The notes under the pieces: model-generated
Databases searched by the model: none
The model's input: the letters and a program-made list of their open reading frames with translations, nothing else
What the model was told of the DNA's origin: nothing
Shown: one piece after another, positions 1 to 9,312 of the stretch
Position numbering within the stretch: position 1 is the stretch's first letter
Layout of the letters: the number at the start of each line of letters is the position of its first letter
Position numbers and translations under genes: made by a program
Source of the DNA: Eisenbergiella tayi
GTDB taxonomy: Bacteria > Bacillota > Clostridia > Lachnospirales > Lachnospiraceae
Direction of reading: 5' to 3'
Assembly: GCF_001881565.1 (NCBI RefSeq)
Contig: NZ_MPDJ01000001.1
Span: 838,953-902,952, forward strand
Length of the DNA: 64,000 nucleotides

Positions 1-729
1 ATAACAGTCCCCATTTACAAAAAGCATATCACTGCGCCTGGCATGAATCGCTACTGAATTGGTGCTGCGTATACATTCCATAATATCTTTGTTCTTGTTA
101 TCTATTATTTCCGGAAACTGGAAAGATTCCCTTAACTTATTTTCAATTTTTTCAATACCAAATCCTTTATAGCGGAATGCTAAAGAATGCCCTATATAGA
201 CATTATCTGGATATTCCCTAAAAATATCTATACTGGCATTTTTCTTTTGAATCAATTCTTTCTGCAGCATTGCACGTAAATAACGCTTTATGTGGTAACC
301 TAATCTTGTTCTGAAAAAAATAGCCAATACTTTTCTACTCTTTGTTGTTATTGTCAATGGCTTATTAATAATTGAACGTTTATCAGGTATTAAATTTAGT
401 AATTCAATACCCTCATCTGCAAATGCTTTTGTAACGTATGGAGCAAAATTCCAGTCTTCATTCCAAAAACTGCTTTCGCCTACTTTATCCAAAATACGTT
501 GCCACTGTTCCTCCGAAAACAGCTCCTTCACATCCGGTAACTTTAAACCAAATATTCTCTCTAATTCATATCCATTCCATTGTGAAAACATTCCTGGCAT
601 ATAGGGTAACTCATATATAAGCTTTTCAATATAATATGCCCCTTCAGGATTTGCTTCTTTAATCGCCAAGTATTCCGCATAATCAAGCATTTGATTTCCA
701 AGTCCGGAATCCATATGAACTATTCTCAT
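1..729 (-). CDS. GT11-like fucosyltransferase family protein (C-terminus cut by window edge)
   Basis: The gene runs off the left edge, so only the first 243 codons are visible. The N-terminus MRIVHMDSGLGNQMLDYAEY carries the Gly-rich GxGNQM signature of GT11 alpha-1,2-fucosyltransferase-like enzymes. About 220 residues in, SVAIHARRSDML corresponds to the HxRRGDY donor-binding motif, with Ser in place of Gly. By family it would transfer a deoxyhexose, probably fucose from GDP-fucose, to a lipid-linked repeat unit on the inner membrane face. The ATG overlaps the TGA of the upstream GT4 gene by one base (TGATG), which implies translational coupling. The family is clear; the sugar is inferred. 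The insert between the two motifs is longer than in the other GT11 genes of this window. Confidence 0.75.
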   Translation of the reverse strand, partial: MRIVHMDSGLGNQMLDYAEYLAIKEANPEGAYYIEKLIYELPYMPGMFSQWNGYELERIFGLKLPDVKELFSEEQWQRILDKVGESSFWNEDWNFAPYVTKAFADEGIELLNLIPDKRSIINKPLTITTKSRKVLAIFFRTRLGYHIKRYLRAMLQKELIQKKNASIDIFREYPDNVYIGHSLAFRYKGFGIEKIENKLRESFQFPEIIDNKNKDIMECIRSTNSVAIHARRSDMLFVNGDCY

Positions 730-1943
730 CAAAAACCTCCCAAACTTCTCTTATAAAGGTATAAAAGCCTGTTACAATATTCTTCAACTGTATCAAATTG
801 CTTTTCTTTACAATTTTCCGTAATCTTATCTAGTAACTTTTCCTGAGACCAGAGCATCCTGATTTTTTCACGTAAGTCTTCAGAACTTCCACTATTAAAG
901 AGAACTCCCGTACTACCATCAATCACCAGTTCTGGTATTCCACCTATATCCGCACCTACTACCGGCGTTCCATACCCTATAGACTCCATAATCGAAAACG
1001 GACAATTTTCATACCACTCCGATGGATAAATACTAAATCTTGCTTCTGAGATTAATTTTACAAGATCGTCTCCTCTTAAAAACCCCATATTTTGTATATT
1101 TTTCACTTTATTAACTTCTGATTCTAAAGGTCCGCTTCCTGCAAATATAAAAGAAATATCGTCAAGTTCACGACAAACTTTTAATAAAGTTGCAATTCCT
1201 TTCTCTTCAGAATATCTCCCAAAATACAGTACATAATCTTTCTTTTGCTTATTTTCATATTTTTTAGCATTAACAAAGTTGTGAATAGTAATCGTTTTTT
1301 CTTTGAATAAAGAATTTGAATCAAGCTTTCTTTTCATAAAATCTGAAGGGCAGATAATAGTTTCTATATATCGATAGGTTTTCAAGTAACGATATAAATA
1401 TCCTTCCATACTCCCTAAAACACTTTTTATCTTTGAATCATGTATACAACGGAATCGGCTGCAATTATTAAACTCCCCACTAAGGCATCTGCCACACTTC
1501 TCCCCTGTAGATGGTACTATCATCATATGATTTGGGCAAATTAACTGATAGTCATGTGCGGTATAATAAATAACTACTTGCTTTTGCCTCCTTTTCTTAT
1601 ATGAAATAATTTCATATATAATTGATGGAGTCAATTGAAAGTTAAAATTATTTAAATGCACAATATCCGGTTCAAAATCTTCAAGAACTTTTTTTATTTT
1701 ATTTCTTGCCTCTAACGAATATATTATCCGTACAGGATATAAAAGTTTTTGAATTTTCCCTGTATGAAAATCCATCTCTGTAGTATAACTCTCTACATGA
1801 TTCCCTACTGACCGATTTTTATGGTCCATACCAAAATATTGCACTTCATGACCTGCATTCACAAACTGTTTACCAATTTCAAAAATATAAGTCTCCGATC
1901 CTCCATTAGGATAAAGAAATTTATTTACTATTAAAATTTTCAT
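729..1943 (-). CDS. GT4 family glycosyltransferase
   Basis: A 404-residue GT-B glycosyltransferase of the retaining GT4 family. The N-terminal MKILIVNKFLYPNGGSETYI is the usual acceptor-side Rossmann start. The C-terminal half holds FGRYSEEKGIATLL and the EX7E-like stretch PSEWYENCPFSIMESIGYG that binds the nucleotide-sugar. A Cys-rich patch near residues 130-165 (CPNHMM, CGRCLSG, NCSRFRC) could bind a metal and is found in a subset of GT4 enzymes. The start is placed at the internal ATG because GAAGGA sits seven bases upstream; an in-frame ATG 18 bases earlier lacks a ribosome site. It ends in a one-base overlap with the next gene. The acceptor is unknown, and the DNA is AT-rich like its neighbours. 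Confidence 0.88.
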   Translation of the reverse strand: MKILIVNKFLYPNGGSETYIFEIGKQFVNAGHEVQYFGMDHKNRSVGNHVESYTTEMDFHTGKIQKLLYPVRIIYSLEARNKIKKVLEDFEPDIVHLNNFNFQLTPSIIYEIISYKKRRQKQVVIYYTAHDYQLICPNHMMIVPSTGEKCGRCLSGEFNNCSRFRCIHDSKIKSVLGSMEGYLYRYLKTYRYIETIICPSDFMKRKLDSNSLFKEKTITIHNFVNAKKYENKQKKDYVLYFGRYSEEKGIATLLKVCRELDDISFIFAGSGPLESEVNKVKNIQNMGFLRGDDLVKLISEARFSIYPSEWYENCPFSIMESIGYGTPVVGADIGGIPELVIDGSTGVLFNSGSSEDLREKIRMLWSQEKLLDKITENCKEKQFDTVEEYCNRLLYLYKRSLGGF

Positions 1944-1962
1944 TCTTACATCCTTCTTCAAA

Positions 1963-3918
1963 CTATTCTGTGGAATATAAATTTAATGTATCATTCACTA
2001 CCTTATCCCAATTATACTTGTCACAAATATAATTTCTACTGATTTTTTGGTAGGAACTTACAATATCCGGAGCATTTATAAGTTCAGTTATATTTTTTTC
2101 CAAATCCGAAACATTTCCTTTTTTGAATGTTTTAGCATATTCCCCAATAACTTCTTTATTTTCTTCAATATCACTAACTAAACAACAGTTTCCATAACTC
2201 ATCGCTTCTAATAAACTAAGAGCCATTCCTTCCACATCACTGGGCAGAACAAATATATATGCATTAGAATATAACTCCTCAAGACATTGTCCATGTACAA
2301 AATCTGTCATAATAATGCGTTGATCCTTTGAAGCCATTTCTTTTATTTGTTCCATATAATCATGACTATTACTGTTACCACCGGCAATAACAAGTTTTTT
2401 TTCAGTTTTAACCTGTGAAAATGCTTCTATTAAATAGTGAAGTCCCTTCTCCGGCACAATCCTCGCCAAAAAAAGTATATATCCATCCTTTTCCAATCCA
2501 TATTGTCGATAAATCATGTCTGCTGGCTTTATTTCCGGTTTATTTATACCATTTGGAATAAACACCGTCTCCCTCTTATACTTTTCAAAAAAATAATCTT
2601 GCATATTCTTTGAAAGCACTATTAATTCATCAGAATATTTAACTGCCGATTTTTCACCAAACTGCAATACCTTTGTTGCAAAATTCCCCCACTTTGAACG
2701 CTGCCAATCTAATCCATGTATAGTAGCAACCACACGAATACCAAAAAGCTTTGGTATCCATAACATTGTACAGGGTCCTTCAGCATGAAAATGGAGCACA
2801 TCGTATCTTCCAAACAAAGCTCTAATTGCAGCAAAAAAAGAGTAGACAATGGCATTAAGAGAACTGGCTTTAGGTGTAGGAATTGTAATCAAACGAATAC
2901 CATTATAATATTTCCCTCTTCGCTGATCAAATTTTTTACCAGCCGTATGTCTCCCATAACGATTATAAGCATGTACCTCGTACCCCAACTTCACCATCCT
3001 GGAAGATAACTCATCCACCACAATCTCCACACCTCCTTCTCTGGATGGTATCCGTTTATGCCCAATCATAGCTATGCGTAAGGGACGGCCATTTTTACCT
3101 TTAAAAATAGATTTATTTATATTACTATTAATTGTTTCATTAATATGCTTTTTGTCTATATTTTTTTCTCCCTTAAGCAATTCACGAAAGAGATAAAAGA
3201 CGAAGGAAAAATTTGTATCTAAATATCTGGGCAAAAGTCTTTTAGGATCTTGTCCTATACGGAATAACCATTCCATGCAAAACTCTTGCATCCATAACGG
3301 AGCTCTTCTAATAGTCCCGGCATGAAAATCAAAGCCAGCACCTACACCAATCATGACCCCACAGACCTTTCCGTCATGCGCCGCCATCCATTTTTCCTGT
3401 TTTGGAGCTCCCAATCCTATCCATAAAAAATCTGGACTCACGGCATTAATATTTTCTATTGCATCCAAATCCTCTTTTTCACTCATCGGACGAAACGGAG
3501 GAGAATACATACCAACAATTTTCAAGCGTGGGTATTGTTCCATGAGCTTTTCATGCAATGCATCCAACGTATCCTGACGACTGCCATAAAAATAATGTCT
3601 ATAACCTTTTGTCTCTGAAATTCTAAATATTTCAGGCATTAAATCCGGCCCTGGAACTCTTCCAGCATCTTTATAACCAGAATGTTTCTGTACAATAGAC
3701 AACGGCTTACCATCCGGAATATTCATTGCTGCATTATTTTGTACTTCTCTGTACTCTTCATCTCGATAGGCAGTTACCGTAGTGTGAACATTAGAGACAC
3801 AGATATAATGCCCCTTAAGTTCCTCCAAATGATGCTCAATATAACTTACCGTTTTATTCATGTCCGTTATATTAATTTTTGTACCCAATATACTACTGTA
3901 TTTCAATTCTGTCGTCAT
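1963..3918 (-). CDS. Fused WecG/TagA/CpsF (GT26) - GT4 glycosyltransferase
   Basis: A 651-residue two-enzyme fusion. Residues about 10-240 are a WecG/TagA/CpsF domain with NIPDG (putative catalytic Asp69), the nucleotide-sugar stretch IGLGAPKQEKW near 167-177, and the family C-terminal WLFRIGQDPKRLLPRYL near 217-233. These enzymes add the second sugar to an undecaprenyl-diphosphate-linked amino sugar. After a polar Asn/Lys-rich linker (about 250-278), residues 280-645 are a complete GT4 enzyme starting RIAMIGHKRIPSREGGVEIV, resembling DUF1972-type rhamnosyltransferases. The fusion would couple the second and third sugar additions. The ORF is continuous with no frameshift sign, and AAGGA lies upstream of the ATG. 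The domain calls are firm; the sugars are inferred. Confidence 0.88.
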   Translation of the reverse strand: MTTELKYSSILGTKINITDMNKTVSYIEHHLEELKGHYICVSNVHTTVTAYRDEEYREVQNNAAMNIPDGKPLSIVQKHSGYKDAGRVPGPDLMPEIFRISETKGYRHYFYGSRQDTLDALHEKLMEQYPRLKIVGMYSPPFRPMSEKEDLDAIENINAVSPDFLWIGLGAPKQEKWMAAHDGKVCGVMIGVGAGFDFHAGTIRRAPLWMQEFCMEWLFRIGQDPKRLLPRYLDTNFSFVFYLFRELLKGEKNIDKKHINETINSNINKSIFKGKNGRPLRIAMIGHKRIPSREGGVEIVVDELSSRMVKLGYEVHAYNRYGRHTAGKKFDQRRGKYYNGIRLITIPTPKASSLNAIVYSFFAAIRALFGRYDVLHFHAEGPCTMLWIPKLFGIRVVATIHGLDWQRSKWGNFATKVLQFGEKSAVKYSDELIVLSKNMQDYFFEKYKRETVFIPNGINKPEIKPADMIYRQYGLEKDGYILFLARIVPEKGLHYLIEAFSQVKTEKKLVIAGGNSNSHDYMEQIKEMASKDQRIIMTDFVHGQCLEELYSNAYIFVLPSDVEGMALSLLEAMSYGNCCLVSDIEENKEVIGEYAKTFKKGNVSDLEKNITELINAPDIVSSYQKISRNYICDKYNWDKVVNDTLNLYSTE

Positions 3919-3946
3919 TCATTTTTCCTTTTTCTTAAAAATGGTG

Positions 3947-5494
3947 TTATCGGTAATGCACCCTGTTTATTAAAGCATATGCCTTATCTCTAAAAAGTGC
4001 AAATAAATACCTAAATTCATCTGTTCTTCCAAAGAACAACAGAAATAATCCATTAAAAACCAAAGTTATAACAACTAACATAATAGTGAAAGAAACAATT
4101 GTGACTTCCTTCATAAAAATATTGCCGCACATCACGCAGCATACTGTTGCTAATATGATAACAAACACATATCTAACTGCATCAATAAAGTAACCTGCTG
4201 TCTTTCTTTCAAAACACACTCTATATATAATTACAGGCCTGATAAAATTGGCCAGCAGCCCTGATACAATCGTTCCTATATATACTCCTACCAAGCCGAT
4301 CTTTCTGACAAGAACTATGGAAATAATGAGATTTACCGCTCCCTGTACCAACGGCAGATATTTATCCTGTTCAAATACACCTGCTGCAGTTTTAAAATTA
4401 GATAAAACCACCCGTTCCCCTTTAAAATAATAATCTAACAATATTGCTGCTGTGACTGTTCCGGGAAGCATCCACTTATCTCCAAGCCACAATTGGATTA
4501 ACGGAGTGAGTAAAATATAAAAGCCAACTGCTGAGAAGCCATATATCCATGAGGCGAAAAAGCGGTAAATACAGAACATACTGTATTGCTTCTCTTTCGA
4601 CTCTGTTGCTATCAGATTTCCAAAACTTGATATCACTGAATTGAAAATAATATTAACAAAATTGGATACGGAGGATATAACCAGGTTATAATTATCTACC
4701 ACACCCGACATAGCCACATTGATAAAACCGGAGATTATGATAGAATCTGTTTGAAGCCGTGCAACATCTCCTACCTTATGGCAGACAAGCGCTCCCGTTT
4801 TCCTTTTTATATCTGCAGTTTCCTCTTTTGAAAGCTTTTCCACATTTTGTTCTTTTAAAAAAGGATATTTATAATTAAGATAAATATTGGCAAAAATCTT
4901 TTGAGCCAGTTCAATAACCGATGCTGAAATCAAATATCCATAAAAACTTGAAGTAGCAAGAATTACAATAATCTGAACAACTGTCGTAACTATTTTAGTT
5001 ATCGTAATTACGTTTGACTGTATATAATTTTTCTGTTCCGCATTTGGCAAGCTATACTTATATGCTACAAAATATGAACTTACCGTATTAAATAAAAAAA
5101 TCAGATAAAAATTTATTAAGTCCTGATTACTGTCAATACCAACCGGATCCTTAATAATATATTTCAAAAAAGGAACTAAAATCAGACCTACCGCTGCTAC
5201 AACTATAGCAATCATTCGGTAAGCCTTTTTATAAAACTGCATATATGCTTTTATTTTCTCTTTATCATGCCTGGCCACAGGAGCATAAAGGCTGAAATTG
5301 ATGGCAGTACCAACTCCTAATTCCGCCAGTGAGAGTACAGACAAAATATTGGTATATGTGCTGTTAATTCCCAGAAGAGTCTCATCCAGACGCATAATAA
5401 ATACATAACGCAAACCTGCATTCAGCAGCAGCGTTATAATATTACTGACATAACCAAACAGAATATTTCTGGTTGCATATTTTACTCGTCCCAT
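3947..5494 (-). CDS. Polysaccharide flippase, Wzx/MVF-type
   Basis: A 515-residue, highly hydrophobic protein with about 12-14 predicted membrane segments and the usual N-terminus of the oligosaccharidyl-lipid flippase family (RNILFGYVSNIITLLLNAGL). Early loops carry the conserved small-residue stretch SLAELGVGTAINFSLY. It would translocate undecaprenyl-diphosphate-linked repeat units across the membrane for Wzy-dependent polymerisation. It lies 28 bases upstream of the TagA-GT4 fusion and directly follows the YfhO gene in the same direction. Length and topology match the family. The transported repeat unit cannot be read from sequence. Note that a PglK-like ABC transporter lies in the same locus. 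Confidence 0.88.
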   Translation of the reverse strand: MGRVKYATRNILFGYVSNIITLLLNAGLRYVFIMRLDETLLGINSTYTNILSVLSLAELGVGTAINFSLYAPVARHDKEKIKAYMQFYKKAYRMIAIVVAAVGLILVPFLKYIIKDPVGIDSNQDLINFYLIFLFNTVSSYFVAYKYSLPNAEQKNYIQSNVITITKIVTTVVQIIVILATSSFYGYLISASVIELAQKIFANIYLNYKYPFLKEQNVEKLSKEETADIKRKTGALVCHKVGDVARLQTDSIIISGFINVAMSGVVDNYNLVISSVSNFVNIIFNSVISSFGNLIATESKEKQYSMFCIYRFFASWIYGFSAVGFYILLTPLIQLWLGDKWMLPGTVTAAILLDYYFKGERVVLSNFKTAAGVFEQDKYLPLVQGAVNLIISIVLVRKIGLVGVYIGTIVSGLLANFIRPVIIYRVCFERKTAGYFIDAVRYVFVIILATVCCVMCGNIFMKEVTIVSFTIMLVVITLVFNGLFLLFFGRTDEFRYLFALFRDKAYALINRVHYR

Positions 5495-5547
5495 TCACTG
5501 CTTCTTTCTTTTTCAATAGTCCTAATATTTTACCATATAATAACTGA

Positions 5548-7848
5548 TTATTCCACCTCAACAGTTGATTTTACTTTATCTCTGTTTTTGCATATCCCCT
5601 TTTTATATATTATCCACAATATAAAGAAAACTATCGTAGAAATCAGACCTATTACTAAATCATAATTCATATACACAAATTTTATCTTATTTATCCCTTT
5701 TTCCAGGGGAATTGCCATCATTCCGTTTGTCTTAAGGATTTCAACCTTATTACCATTTACATAGGCTTTAAATCCTCTGTCATATGGTACGCTGAAAAAA
5801 GCATACTTTGTCTTATCCACAGCTATGGTACATGTAAAACCGCCATAGCTTTTTTCCAATATTTCTGAAGCTTCCCTGTTCCTTTCTTCCACAAGTTTTT
5901 CTATTTTGTATGCAAAGATGTCCTCATCTTTCTGTTTATCATATTTTTTTAGTACATCGGAAACTTTATATTCATCTTCATCTGAAACAATAATACATTT
6001 CAGCATCGCGGCCGGACGAAGTTCATCGGATATCTCAAAAAAGTCCGAGCTTGTCATATACATATTATATGCACTTCCTATCGGTACCGCCAGGTCATGT
6101 TCATATAAATAGTAATCTTTTTCCGAACTGCTTACTTTTTGTAAATATTCGGTGTCTTTCTTCAATTCCGTAGAAATATAGTATTTTCCCCCCAGCAGTT
6201 CCCGTGTTCCTTCCGCCGTTTCTGGTGTAAATACCGGTCTTGATGTATCCAGTGCTTCATAAAAATCATAAATAGATGCATTTACCATCGAGGTAAAAGA
6301 CCCTGTCCCCGGCAATGATGCTGCCATAAGTAATGTATTATCACTGCTGTCAAACCGATACCGTTCATCCGGCAATTTAAACTCCTGAAATGCCATAAGC
6401 CGACTATAATACTGCTGAGACATCTGCGGTGATATTCTTTGATAAAGCTTCGCTGTATATCCTGTGGTAAATATACTGAAGATTACTACAGCACATCCCA
6501 TACAAATAAAATAGCTCCTCTCTTTCTTTATCCATAGAGTTATCAGCCAGGTAAGCAGAACCCCCGCTATTCCCGTTAATGACAAGACAAGAAACACCCT
6601 CGGCTGGTAAATAAGCTGAAATTTATGTTCAGACCACCAATAAGAGCCGACTGTAATAAAACACATAAACAGAAACAGGACAAAGGATATCCTTTTTACA
6701 GGATATTCTTTTCTGTTTTCCATGACTATGGCCGAAGCCAAACTCATTAATAAAATAAGCATATAAAGCCATCGGTGATAATTTGTATCTGAAAACATTC
6801 CAAATACACTGTTTATAATCGGTATCCCCGTAGCCACAATGCAAATCATCAAAATCCTGCCAAGCCAGCTCTTCCAGTTTTTTATAATATAGCACAGAAC
6901 CAGTGACAGACCTATCATCGGCAGATAAGCAGACCAGGATGTCCAGTCAAACTCTTTGATGCATGACTGCGAGTTCATTAATTCTCCCGGAAATAACAAA
7001 GTACGTATTATCTGAAGGAAATCTCTGTTTCCTGTATAAATCCAATGGTCTAAAGGAAGCAGTCTGGTGATTCGGGGATTCTGCATGGTAAAAAGAACAG
7101 AAGGGATAAAAATGATACCAGCCATTCCCACTCCCAAAATTCCTTCAGCAAAGCAGCTTCCGATCAGCTTCCGTTTTTTCCATAAATTGATACCTTCTCT
7201 GCATAAGAAATAAAGGATAAGAAATATAACTTCCTGGATAAAAAAATAATAGTTCACAAAAGCATTCACGAATACAGCAAATGCCAGTACCCCTTTTTTC
7301 CCTTCTCTCGCCAGTTTTTCATACCCGATTAATAAAAGAGGGAAAAAAGCTACCGCATCGTGAAAATGGTGAAAAATAAGATTTACACATTGAAAACCGG
7401 AAAAAGCGTATAATACGGCTCCCAATGCAGCATATTTCTTACTTGTAAAGCGCTTTATATAACCATATGCCAGTGTGCCTGCAGTCGCATATTTCATCAT
7501 ATACAGCCAGCCCACAAGAAAGGGATAAAATCTGGCCGGAAATAAAAACGAGAGCCATGCGAAAGGGCTTCCCAGCACATAAAATCCTAAAGCCCCAACA
7601 AAGCTGGAACCAAGATCAATATTCCAGTTCCACAAGAACCCTCCGTTCTTCAGGGAATTATTTGCAAGCATATGAAACGGTATCTGCTGTTCATTGAAAT
7701 CATTGCACAACGTAAAAATACCATTGCCTCTTATAATAAGCAAGGCAAAGCTCAGCATAGCAATAACAAAATTTATTATAAAAATCTTCAGATAATCTGA
7801 ATTTATTCCTTTTTTAACTGCGGTATTTATACATTTGATAGGCTTCAT
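5548..7848 (-). CDS. YfhO family multi-membrane-spanning protein
   Basis: A 766-residue membrane protein with about 13-14 hydrophobic segments, a large extracytoplasmic part between roughly residues 480 and 700, and a final membrane segment before a Lys-rich tail. The N-terminal stretch IRGNGIFTLCNDFNEQQIPF matches the conserved YfhO start and the C-terminal SVPYDRGFKAYVNGNKVEI is the usual beta-rich ending. YfhO proteins have a GT-C-like fold, and some relatives help glycosylate lipoteichoic acid using undecaprenyl-phosphate-linked sugars. In this locus it could decorate the polymer outside the membrane. The family call is firm, the activity inferred. It is followed closely by the flippase gene. 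Confidence 0.85.
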   Translation of the reverse strand: MKPIKCINTAVKKGINSDYLKIFIINFVIAMLSFALLIIRGNGIFTLCNDFNEQQIPFHMLANNSLKNGGFLWNWNIDLGSSFVGALGFYVLGSPFAWLSFLFPARFYPFLVGWLYMMKYATAGTLAYGYIKRFTSKKYAALGAVLYAFSGFQCVNLIFHHFHDAVAFFPLLLIGYEKLAREGKKGVLAFAVFVNAFVNYYFFIQEVIFLILYFLCREGINLWKKRKLIGSCFAEGILGVGMAGIIFIPSVLFTMQNPRITRLLPLDHWIYTGNRDFLQIIRTLLFPGELMNSQSCIKEFDWTSWSAYLPMIGLSLVLCYIIKNWKSWLGRILMICIVATGIPIINSVFGMFSDTNYHRWLYMLILLMSLASAIVMENRKEYPVKRISFVLFLFMCFITVGSYWWSEHKFQLIYQPRVFLVLSLTGIAGVLLTWLITLWIKKERSYFICMGCAVVIFSIFTTGYTAKLYQRISPQMSQQYYSRLMAFQEFKLPDERYRFDSSDNTLLMAASLPGTGSFTSMVNASIYDFYEALDTSRPVFTPETAEGTRELLGGKYYISTELKKDTEYLQKVSSSEKDYYLYEHDLAVPIGSAYNMYMTSSDFFEISDELRPAAMLKCIIVSDEDEYKVSDVLKKYDKQKDEDIFAYKIEKLVEERNREASEILEKSYGGFTCTIAVDKTKYAFFSVPYDRGFKAYVNGNKVEILKTNGMMAIPLEKGINKIKFVYMNYDLVIGLISTIVFFILWIIYKKGICKNRDKVKSTVEVE

Positions 7849-7873
7849 TTATCTTCTCTTTTTCTTATTAATA

Positions 7874-7907
7874 ATCCTATGCATATTCCATTTAATATAC
7901 ATAGGAT
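7874..7907. terminator. Hairpin between DUF4956 and YfhO genes, possible weak terminator
   Basis: The arms ATCCTATGCATATT and AATATACATAGGAT form a 14-pair stem with one wobble and a six-base loop. The U-run on the minus-strand side is poor (TATTAATAAG), so it may attenuate rather than end transcription out of the CotH-VTC-DUF4956 cassette. Confidence 0.4.
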
Positions 7908-7928
7908 TTTATTGCAAATTCCTTTATG

Positions 7929-8603
7929 TCAATAAGTCGCTTCACCGTCATGCTCCAATAAAGAAACAGAAAGCATATGCTCCAGCCCATTCACTTCCTT
8001 AATGAGCTCACTTTCCTGTTTTGTTCTGAGTTCAATAATCATACTCAATCTTTCACCGGACATATTTCTGGATTTAACTTTACTGAATTTACTGTATTTC
8101 TTAACTGCTATGAGGATTTGTTCTTCCACCTCACTGCTGTCTGCATTGATTACCATCAACATAGGAGTTGACACTGCAGGCATTTTATCAAGGAGCAGAA
8201 TTCCTATAGTTATTAAAAGTGACAAAATAACAGCCACTTCTGCCAGACCTGCTCCGCAAATAATACCAACACTTATAGACCAGAATAAAAACACCAAATC
8301 CATCGGGTCCTTAATAGCCGTTCGAAACCTGACAATCGAAAGCGCACCAACCATACCAAGTGAAATAACAATGCTAAATTGAATCGTCAATATTACTGCT
8401 GATGTTATCAAACATAGCATTGCAAGTGAAATATTAAAGTTTTTAGAATAAAAAGTTCGTCTTGTTACAGTACGGTATACCAAAAATATGTAGAACGCCA
8501 AACAAGCAGTGATGAGAAAAACCACCATTATTTCCTTAAAGCCCAGTTCCATACTGGAAAATCCTTCCAGAAAAGATTTTTTAAAGATATCAGAAAAACT
8601 CAT
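7929..8603 (-). CDS. DUF4956 membrane protein, cassette copy 1
   Basis: A roughly 224-residue protein with three or four membrane segments in its first 130 residues and a soluble C-terminal domain. The signature is the loop VISLGMVGALSIVRFRTAIK followed by PMDLVFLFWSISVGIICGAG, which is nearly identical in the second copy at 37.8 kb. This identifies DUF4956, whose function is not established. The start is set at MSFSDIF because GAGG lies seven bases before that ATG; an earlier in-frame ATG would overlap the VTC gene. The protein ends HDGEATY (HDGDIRY in copy 2). It is the third gene of a CotH-VTC-DUF4956 cassette, so it is probably the membrane partner of the VTC and CotH proteins. Confidence 0.85.
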   Translation of the reverse strand: MSFSDIFKKSFLEGFSSMELGFKEIMVVFLITACLAFYIFLVYRTVTRRTFYSKNFNISLAMLCLITSAVILTIQFSIVISLGMVGALSIVRFRTAIKDPMDLVFLFWSISVGIICGAGLAEVAVILSLLITIGILLLDKMPAVSTPMLMVINADSSEVEEQILIAVKKYSKFSKVKSRNMSGERLSMIIELRTKQESELIKEVNGLEHMLSVSLLEHDGEATY

Positions 8604-8619
8604 TTTTAACCTCGTTTCT

Positions 8620-9312
8620 TTATATAGCATATTTTCTGCAAAGATAATATTTGGAAAATGCAGTCTGTGTCATATTTTCCATCTGCAGTGTATTATAGAT
8701 ATAGTCCGGTAAAAACTCATCAAATTTAACCTCCAGCAAATGCTGGCCGGACGGCATAATAGGACGTGTTGATAAATCTTTCTCCCAAAACTCCTCAACC
8801 TGAGAAGAAGAGCGGATATTTTTATCAAAAGTTATTCTCACATTTCCTTCCTTGCCTACATATGGAACCCTATCATATTCTACAATAATTTTAGGACGAA
8901 ATATACGGGTCATTCCATTGAGGAAAAAATTCCGTACCACCTTGGAGGTATTTCCTGCTATTTCCGCCCATTGTCCTTCTATCATGGCCGCAGCCTCTCC
9001 TTCTGTAATAGCACAGGACTCTTTCTGTATTTTTGCCCCAACCTTTCTTTTAATTTCCAGATGAATCCTCCCTTTATCATTATTATAATAACGAATTCGG
9101 TATTTTTCTCTAGGATTATTTCCATCCTCTTTTTCATAAAATGCACTGTTATAATAATCGTCAAAATAAAGACTTCTTATGGTATAGTATCCCTTTTCGT
9201 CCACATGAGAATCTCTGTCCAGCAGAATACTTATTTTTTCTTCCATTTGCAGCATCTGCAGATCAGAACAAATATATTTTATTTCGTATCTGTATTTGGC
9301 CTGGTTTCTCAT
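8620..9312 (-). CDS. VTC-domain (polyphosphate polymerase-type tunnel) protein, copy 1
   Basis: A 230-residue VTC domain of the triphosphate-tunnel superfamily. Visible tunnel residues are YRYEIKY at the N-terminus, IRSLYFDD near 45, KYRIRYY near 70, HLEIKRK near 82, IVEYDRVPYV near 143, RITFDKNIR near 157 and LLEVKFDEFLPDY near 190. Basic and acidic residues alternate on these strands as in yeast Vtc4, which makes polyphosphate from ATP. Whether this enzyme makes polyphosphate or only binds a polyphosphate or nucleotide ligand is unknown. The ATG overlaps the CotH gene stop by four bases (ATGA), and DUF4956 follows 16 bases later. Confidence 0.87.
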   Translation of the reverse strand: MRNQAKYRYEIKYICSDLQMLQMEEKISILLDRDSHVDEKGYYTIRSLYFDDYYNSAFYEKEDGNNPREKYRIRYYNNDKGRIHLEIKRKVGAKIQKESCAITEGEAAAMIEGQWAEIAGNTSKVVRNFFLNGMTRIFRPKIIVEYDRVPYVGKEGNVRITFDKNIRSSSQVEEFWEKDLSTRPIMPSGQHLLEVKFDEFLPDYIYNTLQMENMTQTAFSKYYLCRKYAI

